64,000 nucleotides of DNA from Taudactylus pleione (lineage: Eukaryota; Chordata; Amphibia; Anura; Myobatrachidae), in NCBI GenBank assembly GCA_031769625.1, contig JAUIMM010000601.1, positions 5,728,001 to 5,792,000 of the forward strand, given 5' to 3'. Below the pieces are notes generated by a model that saw nothing but the letters and a program-made list of their open reading frames with translations, did not search any database and was not told the origin of the DNA. The first letter of the stretch is position 1. Each line of letters opens with the position of its first letter. Made by a program: the position numbers and the translations under genes. Positions 53,533-64,000 of the stretch are shown here, one piece after another.

Positions 53533-54112
53533 CACAGCTACAGTTACAGATAGTTCTAGTGTTCCCTGGCAGTCAGGTGATTTTGCAGATATACCAATTG
53601 GATATTTTCCTGGGTGTCGGTGGTGGGGTAGTAAGTGTGCCCCTTTAGAGGGTTACTCACTGTATAATAAATACATTACCTTTGTAGTTTCCTACAATGT
53701 AACCACTTAGTCATGTGAGATGCTTTTTGGGGTGATAAGGGAATCCGGATAAAACAGTGCCTTTCCGTATGCTGGAGTAGCATACGTCACACCTGTAAGC
53801 ATGTGCTGCAGGAGCGTATTTAAAATGGGTGACAAGTTTTATTTTGGCCACCCCAAGATGCACATCGAACCTAGACCCACATAAACTACATATGTCCTGT
53901 TTCTGGACACCATTGTCCAAGCAGGGGTTTATACTTTGTTTTTGTAAATTTCCACTCAGTAATTCTCATTTGCTAAGTGCAGATTGGTTTGCATAGTGTA
54001 GCCGGTCAGGATGGAGGCAAATCAAGGGAGTATGCTTATTTGCCTACTTTTGAAAAAGCATTTCTGGGATATTGTAAAAGCAACAACTCTGCAAGCAGAG
54101 CTTAAGGCTGGG
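53533..54112. other. Unassigned DNA
   Basis: No gene or element assigned. Confidence 0.5.
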
Positions 54113-54115
54113 TAC

Positions 54116-54420
54116 ACACTAGACGATGTGTACCCAGCCAGATATCTGCAGCGAGGACCCGACGGGGGAGCCAGCATTGGCAAGTGCATACACACTTGCC
54201 GATGCGGGTAGCGACAGCGGGGGCCATGCTGCATTTGGCAACATGGTCCTCGCTAACGACATTTCCCGTCGGCACTGCATGTAGGGGCGACATAGGATAT
54301 CACTGACGACCCACAGGAGTGTGCATCATCAGCAACATAGCGGGTACACACTAGTCGATGTGCCCGATATGTTGGTCCGATCTGCCGGGTCGGACAACAT
54401 CGTCTAGTGTGTACCCAGCA
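54116..54420. mobile_element. MITE L, TIR GGCTGGGTACACACTAGACG, TSD TAA
   Basis: Starts GGCTGGGTACACACTAGACG and ends CGTCTAGTGTGTACCCAGCA, flanked by TAA (54113-54115, 54421-54423). Near the left end a TIR-like ACGATGTGTACCCAGCC follows directly, giving a terminal hairpin like that of copies A-E. Confidence 0.88.
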
Positions 54421-54596
54421 TAAGAGTCCTACACCGCCATAATAGCATATTATAAAATTGTCTTACATCTAAGTGTAAATGAGCCCAAAGCATTTACAAA
54501 ATTCAGTAGATAGATAGACAGATCCCTAACTATTATTCACACACATACTTAGGTAGCAGAGAAAATTATTTCTTCGGCTATCTAAAGTTGTCTATC

Positions 54597-54928
54597 TATT
54601 AGGCGGCCTGAAAGACTGGACACTGAACATCTAGCATTCAGTCTTTCAGGTCGCCGGGGGGGGGGGGGGGGGGGGCGCGCACTGAATGGCGCACTGAACG
54701 TTTTTCAGTTTCCAGGATCACGACCTTCTATCTCTGAACAAGCCGAACCTGACGATCGTAGTCAGGTTGACGGGCATGTTCCGTAGATAGTCGGGGTCGG
54801 CAAGGACGTGCAGGCGCATCGCTGGTCCTTGCCGGCTATCCATTACCCGACTTTGTGAACAATGTGACCAAAACCTCCTGGTTTTGGTCACATCGTTCTA
54901 AAAGTCGTGTAATGGATAGGCCCCTTTA
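54597..54928. mobile_element. Palindrome-rich block with a long G run
   Basis: Hairpins GGCGGCCTGAAAGACTG/CAGTCTTTCAGGTCGCC (54601-54654) and GTGACCAAAACC/GGTTTTGGTCAC (54864-54891), a G run of more than 15 at about 54656, and a CGGGTCGGCAAGG region. Probably another MITE; ends not certain. Confidence 0.45.
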
Positions 54929-55276
54929 GATATTGTTAGATATTGGAATAGCTTTTAAAAATCGCTCTCTGCCTGAGCCTGGATTTGCAAAACAGACTTG
55001 TTTGAAATACATTTATTTTGTTTGCTGCATGCAGCAAAATGTAACTTCTTTTGTATTGTTTTGCATAGAAGTAATCAAAACTTTACAAAGGTAAACAGGG
55101 TGAAGCAACAACAACAACAAATGCCTTCATATTGGAGTTTCCCCATAATATGCACTTACTATATTACCTGAACAAATGAAGGCTTTGCTGTAAATTTACT
55201 AAGTGACAGCTTGCAAAAGCCTGCTTCACCCCAAAATGTAAAACAGCAATGATAATAAAAGGCTTTTAATAACATT
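54929..55276. other. Unassigned DNA with GTAAATTTACTAAGTG
   Basis: 55189-55268 begins like the element at 55890 (AAATTTACTAAG). An AGTAAATTTACCCCTTTG end occurs at about 55829, so MITE D may be inserted in such an element. Confidence 0.4.
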
Positions 55277-55777
55277 GGGCCTGATTCAGACCCACTCGCG
55301 AGCGGCTGCCCGCTCGCAAGTGGGTCGATGTTGTGCGCATGCGCACGACGGCGGGAGCTCCGTCGTGCGCATGCGACGAGCGAAGGACTTTCCTTCGCTC
55401 GTTGTGTCTGATCAAAGGGGGCGTGCTGTCGATGTTGATTGACAGCACACCCCCTTTGGTGGGCGTGCCGGGGGCGTGCCTCCCTGACGGGGGCGTTCCC
55501 GAAGGAACGCCTACCGTCAGAAGCCGGCCCACTGACATCACTAGTGATGTCAGTGGGAGTGATTTTGGCTCTGATAGAGCCAAAATCACTCCGGGCCTTG
55601 CGGTTGAAAACCTCAACCGCAGGCTCCGGCTCGCAGTTTCGAAGGTCGCGATGGCCATCAAACTGCACGCTCGTATAGGCTGTGGGTGGTGACCAGGAGG
55701 ACGCTCCATAGTTATGGAGGACGGCCCTCATTCAGAGCGTGCGCTCTGCTCAGAGCGTACGGCTCTGAATGAGGGCC
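55277..55777 (-). mobile_element. Tandem-hairpin MITE, copy D (inverted), TSD ATT
   Basis: Plus-strand ends GGGCCTGATTCAGACCC and GGCTCTGAATGAGGGCC, flanked by ATT (55274-55276, 55778-55780). The order of hairpins is the exact reverse of copy A, ending in the 54-bp TIR hairpin at 55724-55777. Hairpin 4 is truncated (GGTCGCGATGGCC only). Confidence 0.9.
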
Positions 55778-55889
55778 ATTGTCTTTTTAAATTCCTGGGT
55801 TAAACACCCAGAGAAACGGCCCCCACATAGTAAATTTACCCCTTTGTCTTATCAGGTAAGGACAAGTAGTTTGTTAATATAAAAGACTC

Positions 55890-56246
55890 AGGGGTGAATT
55901 TACTAAGTGGCGGATTTGCTGTCATTTCAAACCCTGGTGTTTCTAAACCCCTAACCTGCTATGATCCATCTGTGGCTTGCAAGCCTGTGCACTGCTTGCA
56001 AACCTATGTGTAATAGGCAGGTCATTTATTTGTGCGGGGTTGCGGCAATTTCGGAACCTGCAGCTTACTTAAAAATATTTTGATTCTTCTTCTAAGGGTA
56101 AAAACATTGAGTGTCATTCTATATTCTGAAGTGTAGTCTTTTGCCGGTTTTGAGCTTAGTAAATCTGTGGGATGCAATCCGGCCAGTTAACCGCAGCAAA
56201 ACAGTAAATCAGGATTTCAAACTTGGTGCTTATTAAATTTACCCCT
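55890..56246. mobile_element. MITE, TIR AGGGGTGAATTTACTAAG
   Basis: Ends AGGGGTGAATTTACTAAG and TTATTAAATTTACCCCT. Non-coding. Resembles a widespread amphibian-type MITE with GGGGTAAATTTACTAA ends. Confidence 0.7.
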
Positions 56247-58091
56247 CATAATCTATGTTAGGGTTACCAAATGAGCCAGTAATCACAGTGTCATTTGTGT
56301 TATCTGCCTACTCTGAAGCCTAGAACTGAGCTACATCTTTTGTGTTGCATCCCAAGAGAATTCTGTCCATTTAGCTTAATTGCCCCGGCTAGTAAACAAT
56401 CACTGCAGACTTCTTTTATTTTCTTTGATTTTGATAAGCTGGTCATGTAGTTGTACAGTAGCTTTCTTCTTCTTTACTTTATGAACTAAAATATCTCACA
56501 GTGTTTGTTATGAGAAGTAAAACCATTTATTAGTGTCCTTTTTCAGTAACATGTTTTCTGTAGCATTCTCGCTGCCAGGTTTGTCTTACAAACATTATGT
56601 AAGAGCTGGAATGCTTTGGGCAATTTTCCATCTTAATAAATTAAACTCCGCAAATCCAAACCCTAAATGTCACTGTTCCTTCTCTCTTGCACCATTGTTT
56701 TGAAAATAAATTTATGTTGAATGGTAGGAAAGATCTATTCTCCCACATTTATATTCCTTTACTTGAGGTGTCCAAATAACAATTTTCTAGGATTTGTTAC
56801 ACCTAGCATGGATGAGGGGACTCTTTTGTTCTTATTTCAGATGCTCAACCACCCAGAGGCATAGCTTGAAGCCATGTCGCCTAGAACGGTGCCACCTCGT
56901 TACTAAAGCGTGCCTTGGAAGGGGATGTGGCTAGCATATGGGGCAAGTTAAAGTATTTTGCACTTTACACCTATAAAATGCATCAGTATTTCTACTGTGT
57001 GACCATATTTGTGCTACTTAGCTCCACCCTTTCATTTAAAATGGTTCTTCAGCCAAAACAGCTATTTTATTTATCTCTTGTTGTGTGGCAGTATCAACTC
57101 CCCCGGAACCTGCAGGAGGCTCCCAATTATTCTGGTAACCTCCCGCACCCCCAGAAGAGTAGGCAATTCTTCTGCATCCCACCCACTTCCTAGTGAAATG
57201 GGCAGAATTTTCCCAGGGATCGGAGGTCTGCAAGTAGGGGGCGGAGCCTAATGATGCGATTCTATGATAATCACATCATTTTGCCCCACCACTATTTAAA
57301 TATGTGAAATTCACGGGGCAGGGCTAATGATACATACAGTCTGACCCCACCCCCATTGTCACCCAGCTGCATCCCCTCTTCAGACTTCTCCCAGAAAAGA
57401 AAATAAGATAGTACACAAGTATGGGCAGTTTTGTGCACAAGGATTACCTCCCTGACCGCCTGGCAACATCAGGATCAGACTAGACATCAACTTAAGCTGC
57501 AGAAGGTGATACTAGATATTGTGCATTTAATGCATTATTTAATACTGTCCCAGGTAAAAAATTAGCTACTGTAGGGTCGGCCATGGTGATCAGCAACCAT
57601 TGATGATCTAATGGTGATGGTAACTAGTTTTACCATTGATGGAAGGCCTCAGATGGATTACATCAGTGGTGGAGTCATGATGGCTGCACACACATGGCTG
57701 CGATCTGTGCATGCGCAATTTAAATCATCGATGACAGAGCCATTGACGCACAACCAATGAGTAGAGCAATGGCAGAGGCCAGGAAGTGACCACCTATTGA
57801 AGGAGGAGCAGAGGTCAGGTAGCGCAGCTAATGTAAACACCATTAAAGGCTGCAATTGATTTATTCAGGCACCTGTGTCACTGGATCTGACATCGCTCTA
57901 ACTATACTGAACTACAGACTTCTTATATAGGGGTATAAATACTGAATAACATGTATCACCTATACTATAAATGCCCTCTTTTAAATACTCCATAATAACA
58001 GCAACACAGATTGTCTCACACCACGGGGCAGCCACATTTGTAAACACTGTCCCTTCACATTGGTTACCCTTCTCCTTCCCAAAGACATATA
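56247..58091. other. Unassigned DNA
   Basis: Apart from a possible short inverted GAGGTTACC/GGTAACC word near 57130, nothing assignable. Small frames (56915-57193, 57009-57251) have no motif. Confidence 0.5.
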
Positions 58092-58667
58092 GGAGCTCAT
58101 TCAGACCCGATCGCTAAGCAGCGGCTGCTCGCTGTTGCCGATAATAGCACATCTGCGCATGTGTATGGTTCGCAATGCGTGTGCGCAAGCCAGTCTTAGC
58201 GATCGGGAATGGTGCGCTCGTTGCATACAGACTGGCCGCTACTTTGAGTGATAGTACCGTTTGTGGGTGGTAACGGGAAGGTGCTTGTGAACGGGGGCGT
58301 GGATGTGCGAACTCAAGCGTGTCTGGGCGTCAGAACGGAGTTTAGTGGGTGTGCGTAATTAGCAAAGTAGCGTCATTGAACACGTCACTTGGTTGCTTTT
58401 TAGCCAGTACTGCTCGCAGTGCTATCACAAGCTCTGCGAGCAGCTCAGATGGCCCTCAATGTTCCCGATTAAATACACACTTCTCGGAGATGACGTGTGC
58501 AGCGAGTGACAGGTGGGCGGTTTTATAGTCCTGCGTACGCTCACTGCCATCGTTCTCTAGGACATAGAGGGCGTCCCTACACCGCAAAGTGCGATCGCTT
58601 GATTTGCATACCCGGCCCCTTTTGCAAGCGAGCGGCCACTGCTTAGCGATCGGGTCTGAATGACTCC
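58092..58667. mobile_element. Harbinger-type MITE, TIR GGAG-TCATTCAGACCCGATCG
   Basis: Ends GGAGCTCATTCAGACCCGAT then CGCTAAGCAG, and CTGCTTAGCGATCGGGTCTG then AATGACTCC, a 30-bp-plus inverted repeat. Shares TCATTCAGACCC with the right ends of hairpin MITEs. Non-coding, 576 bp. Confidence 0.82.
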
Positions 58668-60180
58668 ATTGTTCGATGCATACAGTATGCTCAATGCTAA
58701 CTGTCCAAAAGCTTCAAATCTGGAAGAGGTTAGTTATCTGGAGAGGAAGTTTTCTTTTGGTTATGATCCATAAGGTAACTGAATGGAGCCAGTTGTGAGC
58801 TCTGAATAGAGGCGCTCATGCTGGCACCCTCTTCCTTCCCACTCCATCCCAGCTCTATTAATTATGTATGAAGATAGTAACAGTTATGACCAGCACTGGT
58901 GCCTGGAGAATGAGCTCCACCTGCTCGGCGAAAGCACACAAAACAAAATGCAAATACTGTACTGTGTCCATCCATATGTAGACTTCCATTCACTTATGGC
59001 CATGGTAATGAATTTCATTCATATAACTTGGTTTATATAGTTTCTTATAATGATAAAAAGAAAGCAATGATCTGAAGGGTAAATAATTTGATTACATTTA
59101 TTTTTATTTATTTAAACTGAAAAGTTTAGCTGTATTTCAAAATGTACACCATAGACTGCAGTACTAAGATACAATTATCATTTAAACAAAATCCTTTCAT
59201 CACAAGTGTTAGGTTAGCTTAGAAACTGAAGGACCATATTCTCTTAGCTCTGTTTTTAACATTAAGATGCAAAAGTAACACTCTAATGCTTAGTGAGTGA
59301 TTTATTTGTCAGATATGCTAGTCCACAGACACATTTGTAAACTGTTGCCATAGTAAAGAAAAAGAAAAACACATTTAATGTTGGGGAAAATTACAGAGGA
59401 AAATGTGTGTATGACTGGGCTACTGGTTCATGCAGTTGTTCCATTAAACAAAATAATTAGCTCTTTAGCAATAATATCACAATGTCAAAATGATTTGGTA
59501 ATACAATCTCATAAATAAATTGTGTGGAAAAAAGGATAACATTCTGTACATTCTGGTCTCATATTTGAATAAATATGGTATCCTTAGCTGCAGGGCTGTA
59601 ACTAGGGTAGTGTGAGTGGTGCCATCGCCCAGGCCAAGGGGGCAGAATCATTACTGCCTCTGGACCAGCCAGTAAAGGCACCATAGAGATCCGCCTAAGA
59701 GTTGCTCAGAGGGTCCTTAGGTCAGTTCCTGGTTGCAGACCCTTCTATGTGACATTACATATGCAGGAGGGGCGGCCAGTACAGGTAAAGCTCTTATGTA
59801 TTAGTTTCTTATGTGAAACTCACATTTATTGCTATATTTAGCAAATATTTAGCTAATTAACACACTTATTTGTCTTCTTGTATTAGATCTTATACAGTAG
59901 GTGTTACCCATATCAAGCAATCAAATTATAGTTATCATTTTATAGACTGTACTAGATAAGCAATAGCTAGACTCTGATTGGCTTGCTATGGGCAACGCCT
60001 CCACTTCACAAGGTTTGTTAAATCTCCCCCTTTAATGAGAAAATCATTAAAAAAAAAGTATCCCATTCAGATGACAGATGGCTGCTCCCCACCAAAAGAT
60101 AAATACCGGCAAAATGTGGAACAACACTGGTGCTGCGGACAGTGACGATAAAATAAAACACAATAAAAGAAGAGATTACT
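58668..60180. other. Unassigned AT-rich DNA
   Basis: 59960-60035 contains ATTGGCTTGCTATGGGCAAC and a TTTGTTAAATCTCCCCCTTT end, the right end of a common MITE of the AAATTTAC/AAATCTCCCC type. Nothing else assigned. Confidence 0.5.
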
Positions 60181-60865
60181 ATATGTAAGCAATGTGCAGA
60201 GCAGTATACAGGGGCATCGGAACGATTTTATGTTGGGGGGCAACATAAAATCGTTCTGGCGACCGCCCCCACCCCCTTCTCTAACCTCCCCTCAGGGGCG
60301 TATCTATATTTGGCCAGGATCGCACTTGCCAGGGGCGCCGGCTGCCAGGGGGCGCCACCTGGCAGTGCCACCATATCAATATATACGCTCTGCTGTGGAC
60401 AGACAGGTTATGGTGTGCTGGGCACCCGCTGGAAAGGATAGGTAAGTAGGGTGCGGGTGACCGCAGCAACACTGAGCGGAGAATGCTGACCCGGCCGCTG
60501 CTGCAATTTCTGTTTGCCAGGTGCCTGCAGCGGTGTATATCAGCGGTGCTGCAGTGAGGGTTGTGTATATAATTCCCCTTCAGTAGGTACATATACAGAA
60601 GGTTATCTATCCACAACCCTGCTGTGAGCTCTGCCTCCCTCGGCTCCCGCATGGTGCAGTGACTCATCTCCCAGTGCAAGGGATCGAGGAGCTGTTCGGC
60701 GCGGCACAGCGCTGTGAGGTTACAGGTCAGTCTCTTCTTGTTAGTGTTGGCAGGGTAAGGGGTGGTGGTGTGTGTGTGTGTGTTATTAAAAGGTCAGTGA
60801 CAGTCTATTGATAGTGTTGGTTGGGTTGTAGGGTGTGTGTTTGTGTTAACAGGTCAGTCTCTTGT
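60181..60865. other. Unassigned DNA with CAGGGGC-type ends
   Basis: A hairpin CGATTTTATGTTGGG/CAACATAAAATCG lies at 60223-60255. CAGGGGCATCGGAACG (60209) and CAGGGGCGTATCTATATT (60293) look like element ends but have no matching partner. Confidence 0.4.
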
Positions 60866-61262
60866 GTGTGTGCATGTATGCTGTGTGTGTTTGTAAGTAT
60901 GTCGTGTGTATGTTATGTGTGTGTGTGTTTGTAAGTATGTCATGTGTGTATGTTATGTGTGTATGTATGCTTGTAAGTATGCCATGTTTGTATGTATGCT
61001 GTGTGTGCGTTTGTAAGTATGTTATGTGTGTGTGTGTATGTGTGCTGTGTGTGTGTTTGTAAGTATGTCATGTATGTATGTATGTATGCTGTGTGTGTTT
61101 GTAAGTATGTCATGTGTATGATATGTGTGTATGTATGCTTGTAAGTATGTCATGTGTGTATGTATGCTGTGTGTGTGTTTGAAAGTTTGTCGTGTGTATG
61201 TTATGTGTGTAGGTATGCTGTGTGTGTTTGTAAGCATGTTGTGTGTGTATGTTATGTGGGAA
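60866..61262. repeat. GT/TATG-rich minisatellite
   Basis: Tandem units of about 40 bp, TTTGTAAGTATGTCATGTGT plus GTATGTTATGTGTG and variants. Open frames on both strands are due to the repeat. Confidence 0.92.
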
Positions 61263-61412
61263 TGTATGCTGTGCGTCTATATATAAAATCATTGAACCCT
61301 CCCCCCTCATTACCCTACGCTGGCCCCTGGCTGCACTGTCAGAATAGAACCAAGCCCCACCTCCAGCTACAGAAAAAGACAGAAGAGAGGATAGATAGAG
61401 GGAGGTAAAAAT

Positions 61413-61437
61413 TATATATATATATATATATATATAT
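61413..61437. repeat. (TA)n microsatellite
   Basis: TA tract abutting the outer end of the Gypsy LTR. Confidence 0.97.
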
Positions 61438-62038
61438 TGTGACACAGTCAGATTAGGAGGTCCCTCTCCTGGGTAGGGGACTCCTTCCTTACACACACAG
61501 CTGCCGGGAAACAGTACGCCAGACTGGATTTGAGTACAAGCTGGTCGGCGCCAGTCTTTATTGTGCAAAACAGAAACAACAAAAGAAACCATAAACATAA
61601 ATCCTAGCCCTGGCCGGGCTCTAACTTTACAGGTGGTTCCCTCACTACCAGAACCTGGCAGGGCCTAATGCCCTCACCAGCAACAAAGGAACAGCACAAC
61701 ACTCACAGATAGGTTTTTCCAGTGTCTCTGAGCAAACTCCCTGTCTGCTCTCCCAGGTGAGACACTCAGCCCTAAACACACTAGGCTTATATTGGCCACT
61801 CTCAGGTGGAAACCCTAACAAGCCTGTTACCAGGCTGCGAGAACCAAAACCTGGAGTGGCCGTGGGTGGAGCCCTCCCTCTCTCACCCACAACCCCCAGG
61901 TCCCAAACCGGCTTTTCAAAAAGCCGAGACTCAAGCCTGCTACACTGCAGACTTTCTCCTGGGGGTTTAAAACACATAAGACAGGAATCTGGGACAAATG
62001 TACCTGCCACAGACCACTTTACCAGTGATCCTATCACA
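61438..62038 (-). mobile_element. Gypsy 3' LTR
   Basis: In element orientation it starts TGTGATAGGATCACTGG at 62038 and ends CTGACTGTGTCACA at 61438, with TGTGA/TCACA inverted tips; 601 bp. A polypurine tract (AAAGGGGGAGGATA, 62039-62052 on the minus strand) directly precedes it, which defines the U3 edge. It contains the same AATAAA and GGCGCC segment as 1-336. The 5' LTR is outside the window. Confidence 0.93.
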
Positions 62039-63299
62039 TATCCTCCCCCTTTGTTTCGACCTGTGGGGCGGAACAACTGAAGCCACCCAAACAATGAACG
62101 CGTGACAACGCGTCTGCATTGGCCAGCTGGCTTCCTGGCCTGTGTTCCACTGAAAATTTTAAAGTTTGTAACGCCAAGAACCATCTCGTAATTCTCGCAT
62201 TACTGTCTTTATTTTCAGACATCCACTTCAGAGGGGCATGGTCAGTGATCAATTTGAACTTTCTTCCGACCAAGTAGTACCTGAGAGCCTCTAACGCCCA
62301 CTTTATGGCCAACGCCTCCTTCTCCACTGTGGCATAGTTTCTCTCATGTACATTCAACTTTCGGCTTAGATAGAAAATAGGGTGTTCCTCACCCTCCTTG
62401 TTCTGGGACAGGACCGCTCCTATACCTACTTCTGATGCATCGGTTTGTACTATGAATTCCCTGTCAAAATTAGGAGTCATCAGGACTGGTTGGGAACACA
62501 ACGCTACTTTCAACTCCTGAAAAGCTTTCTCTGCCTCAGGACTCCATTCTACCATGACTTTTTGTTTGCCTTTGGTCAGGTCAGTCAGTGGGGCTGCCAT
62601 GGTGGCAAAGTTGGGTATAAACCTCCTGTAGTACCCTGTAATTCCCAAGAAGGCTCTTACCTGCTTCTTATTCAGAGGCCGTGGCCAGTTTTGTATGGCA
62701 TCAACCTTATTGAGCTGAGGCTTTATCAGGCCTCTGCCAATGGTGTATCCCAGATATTTTACTTCCTCCATGCCTAGACAACACTTTGTTGGGTTGTCTG
62801 TCAAACCTGCCTTATAGATGGAGTCCAACACTGCTTGTACCCTGGGTAAGTGAGACTGCCAATCAGGACTATGAACGACCACGTCATCCAGATAAGTAGC
62901 CGCATACCGTCTATGGGGCCTTAGAATCCTGTCCATCATTCTTTGGAAGGTAGCAGGTGCCCCATGTAGCCCGAAGGGCAACATCTTGTACTGAAACAAG
63001 CCCTCTGGCGCTGAAAAAGCTGTCTTTTGTTTGGCGCTCTCGGTTAACGGTACTTGCCAATACCCTTTGGTTAGGTCAAGAGTGGTTAAATACCTCGCCG
63101 TCCCTAGTCTCTCAATCAGTTCATCCACTCTTGGCATCGGGTAGGCATCGAATTTCGAAACACTGTTCAACTTTCGGAAGTCATTGCAGAAACGCACACT
63201 CCCGTCGGGCTTTGGAATCAACACAATGGGACTTGACCATTCACTATGTGATTCTTCAATAACCCCTAACTCTAGCATATATTTAATTTCTTTCGACAC
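62034..63299 (-). CDS. pol: Gypsy reverse transcriptase and RNase H (end of pol)
   Basis: 422 codons, counted from the first codon after a frameshift. RT: SPIVLIPKPDGSVRFCNDFR (23-42), first catalytic Asp75 in LTTLDLTKGYWQVPL, LPFGLHGAPATFQRMM, YLDD at 136-139, LGYTIG and the thumb FLGITGYYRRFIPNF. RNase H: TDAS Asp287, EKEALA Glu328, TDHAPLKW Asp353, NADALSR Asp396. It ends ETKGEDM with the TGA overlapping the first bases of the LTR, so RNase H is the last domain. No integrase follows, unlike most Gypsy elements. This matches the Gmr1-like order, where integrase precedes RT. No stop codon inside, so the insertion looks fairly young. Confidence 0.93.
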   Translation of the reverse strand: MSKEIKYMLELGVIEESHSEWSSPIVLIPKPDGSVRFCNDFRKLNSVSKFDAYPMPRVDELIERLGTARYLTTLDLTKGYWQVPLTESAKQKTAFSAPEGLFQYKMLPFGLHGAPATFQRMMDRILRPHRRYAATYLDDVVVHSPDWQSHLPRVQAVLDSIYKAGLTDNPTKCCLGMEEVKYLGYTIGRGLIKPQLNKVDAIQNWPRPLNKKQVRAFLGITGYYRRFIPNFATMAAPLTDLTKGKQKVMVEWSPEAEKAFQELKVALCSQPVLMTPNFDREFIVQTDASEVGIGAVLSQNKEGEEHPIFYLSRKLNVHERNYATVEKEALAIKWALEALRYYLVGRKFKLITDHAPLKWMSENKDSNARITRWFLALQTLKFSVEHRPGSQLANADALSRVHCLGGFSCSAPQVETKGEDM

Positions 63300-64000
63300 C
63301 GATTCTCTTTGTGCTCCGGTAACCTATAGGGCTTTAGATTAACTTTAACCCCTGGGTCAGTGATGATGTCATGTTTAATGACCGAGGTTTTCCCAGGTAC
63401 GTCAGAGAACAGCACCCTATTTCTGATCAGAAACTCCTTGAACTCTTGTTGTTGAATTGCCGACAGGGTTTTTGCCACTGTCACTTCGGGAACTAAGGGC
63501 CCTGGATTTACTGGAGGGGCTCGGACGGCCGACAGTACCGTTCTATCTTTCCCCTTCTTAGTCACCTGATATAACAATTCCTGACACATTGCCAAGTGGG
63601 GATAGGACAAAGGACTATCAGGGTCTACGGGTTTACCAACAACTACTTTTACATTCTCCCTGGCTTTTACCAAAGTAGGGTCATTCAACTGCTCCACGGC
63701 AAATACCTCTCTTCTGACCTCTAAATCAGGCAGACGATCAACTGGCCCAACAACACTTCCCACCTCAATGGGAGGCACATCAGTTGGCGGGCCACCGTCA
63801 CGCTCCGCATTCTCTAGTTTGCCAATCATAGTAGAAAAAGGGAGTACCTCTGACTCAGAAGAAACTCCCTCCACTACATCGACAACCTTCTCAAATGGAT
63901 CGGGGTTGTTCACTTCTGGAACAAAACGGCTTTCCCACAACTTCCAGAAGTGAGCAAAGTCTCTCCCCAATATTGCATCATACATCAGACCATGCACCAA
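63272..64000 (-). CDS. pol: Gypsy pol, protease end and linker to RT (partial)
   Basis: Runs from the window edge. It begins with YDAILGRDF, the end of a retropepsin-like protease, then an acidic linker. EQLNDPTLVKARENV followed by QELLYQVTKKGKDRTV resembles the segment before an integrase zinc finger in other Gypsy elements, but no HHCC finger or DDE core follows. It goes straight to AIQQQEFKEFLIRNRVLFSD and VNLKPYRLPEHKEN, the RT N-terminus. A one-base shift near 63300 separates this frame from the RT frame. The integrase therefore seems to be missing by deletion within the linker. Confidence 0.8.
   Translation of the reverse strand: MVHGLMYDAILGRDFAHFWKLWESRFVPEVNNPDPFEKVVDVVEGVSSESEVLPFSTMIGKLENAERDGGPPTDVPPIEVGSVVGPVDRLPDLEVRREVFAVEQLNDPTLVKARENVKVVVGKPVDPDSPLSYPHLAMCQELLYQVTKKGKDRTVLSAVRAPPVNPGPLVPEVTVAKTLSAIQQQEFKEFLIRNRVLFSDVPGKTSVIKHDIITDPGVKVNLKPYRLPEHKENRCRKKLNIC

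Noticed and set aside
60862..61598. Cys/Val/Tyr-rich and His/Thr-rich frames
   Set aside because: Products of the GT/TATG minisatellite on both strands.

Overview
This window looks like intergenic DNA from a large vertebrate genome, most probably an anuran amphibian. I found no host gene with confidence. The evidence for an amphibian is inferential: many cut-and-paste DNA transposons and MITEs, a Neptune/Penelope-like GIY-YIG retroelement, Tc1 and Harbinger elements, Helitron-like OTU-coding pieces, a Gmr1-like Gypsy element and many (TA)n tracts. Nearly everything recognisable is a transposable element, usually broken and often nested.

Layout. 1-336 is the 3' part of a Gypsy LTR, followed by a 420-bp near-perfect palindrome. 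5.4-9.4 kb holds a short inverted-repeat element, a Helitron-like copy with an OTU-domain fragment, and a Tc1 transposon; a tandem-hairpin MITE sits in the Helitron copy and another in the Tc1. 9.4-11.2 kb is a 5'-truncated Penelope-like element, followed by short Penelope-related inverted-repeat units, several with hammerhead-ribozyme-like cores. 14.6-17.9 kb is a long inverted-repeat element split by a second Tc1 with about 220-bp TIRs. 18-34 kb is a mosaic of duplicated modules and Helitron-like pieces that carry MITE insertions, so empty and filled copies of the same site can be compared. 34-45 kb holds OTU, hAT, LINE (RT) and Tc1 remnants and more MITEs.

45,021-52,828 is a complete but decayed PIF/Harbinger element with a TTA target duplication. 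It carries a DDE transposase gene and, unusually, two separate trihelix/Myb-SANT-like genes, one on each side. Its ends (GGCCCTCATTCAGAGCC) and 3-bp duplication match those of the hairpin-array MITEs scattered through the window, so it is a plausible relative of the element that mobilised them. The window closes with a minus-strand Gypsy element at 61,438-64,000: 3' LTR, polypurine tract, RNase H, reverse transcriptase and a protease remnant, with no integrase visible between protease and RT.

How it fits together: one TIR/TSD system (GGCCC...GGGCC, 3-bp A/T-rich duplication) links an autonomous-type Harbinger to a MITE family built almost entirely of consecutive short palindromes. A second system (Penelope-like) is marked by GAGTGCCG ends and small hammerhead-like hairpins. 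All calls come from reading the sequence; no database search was possible.
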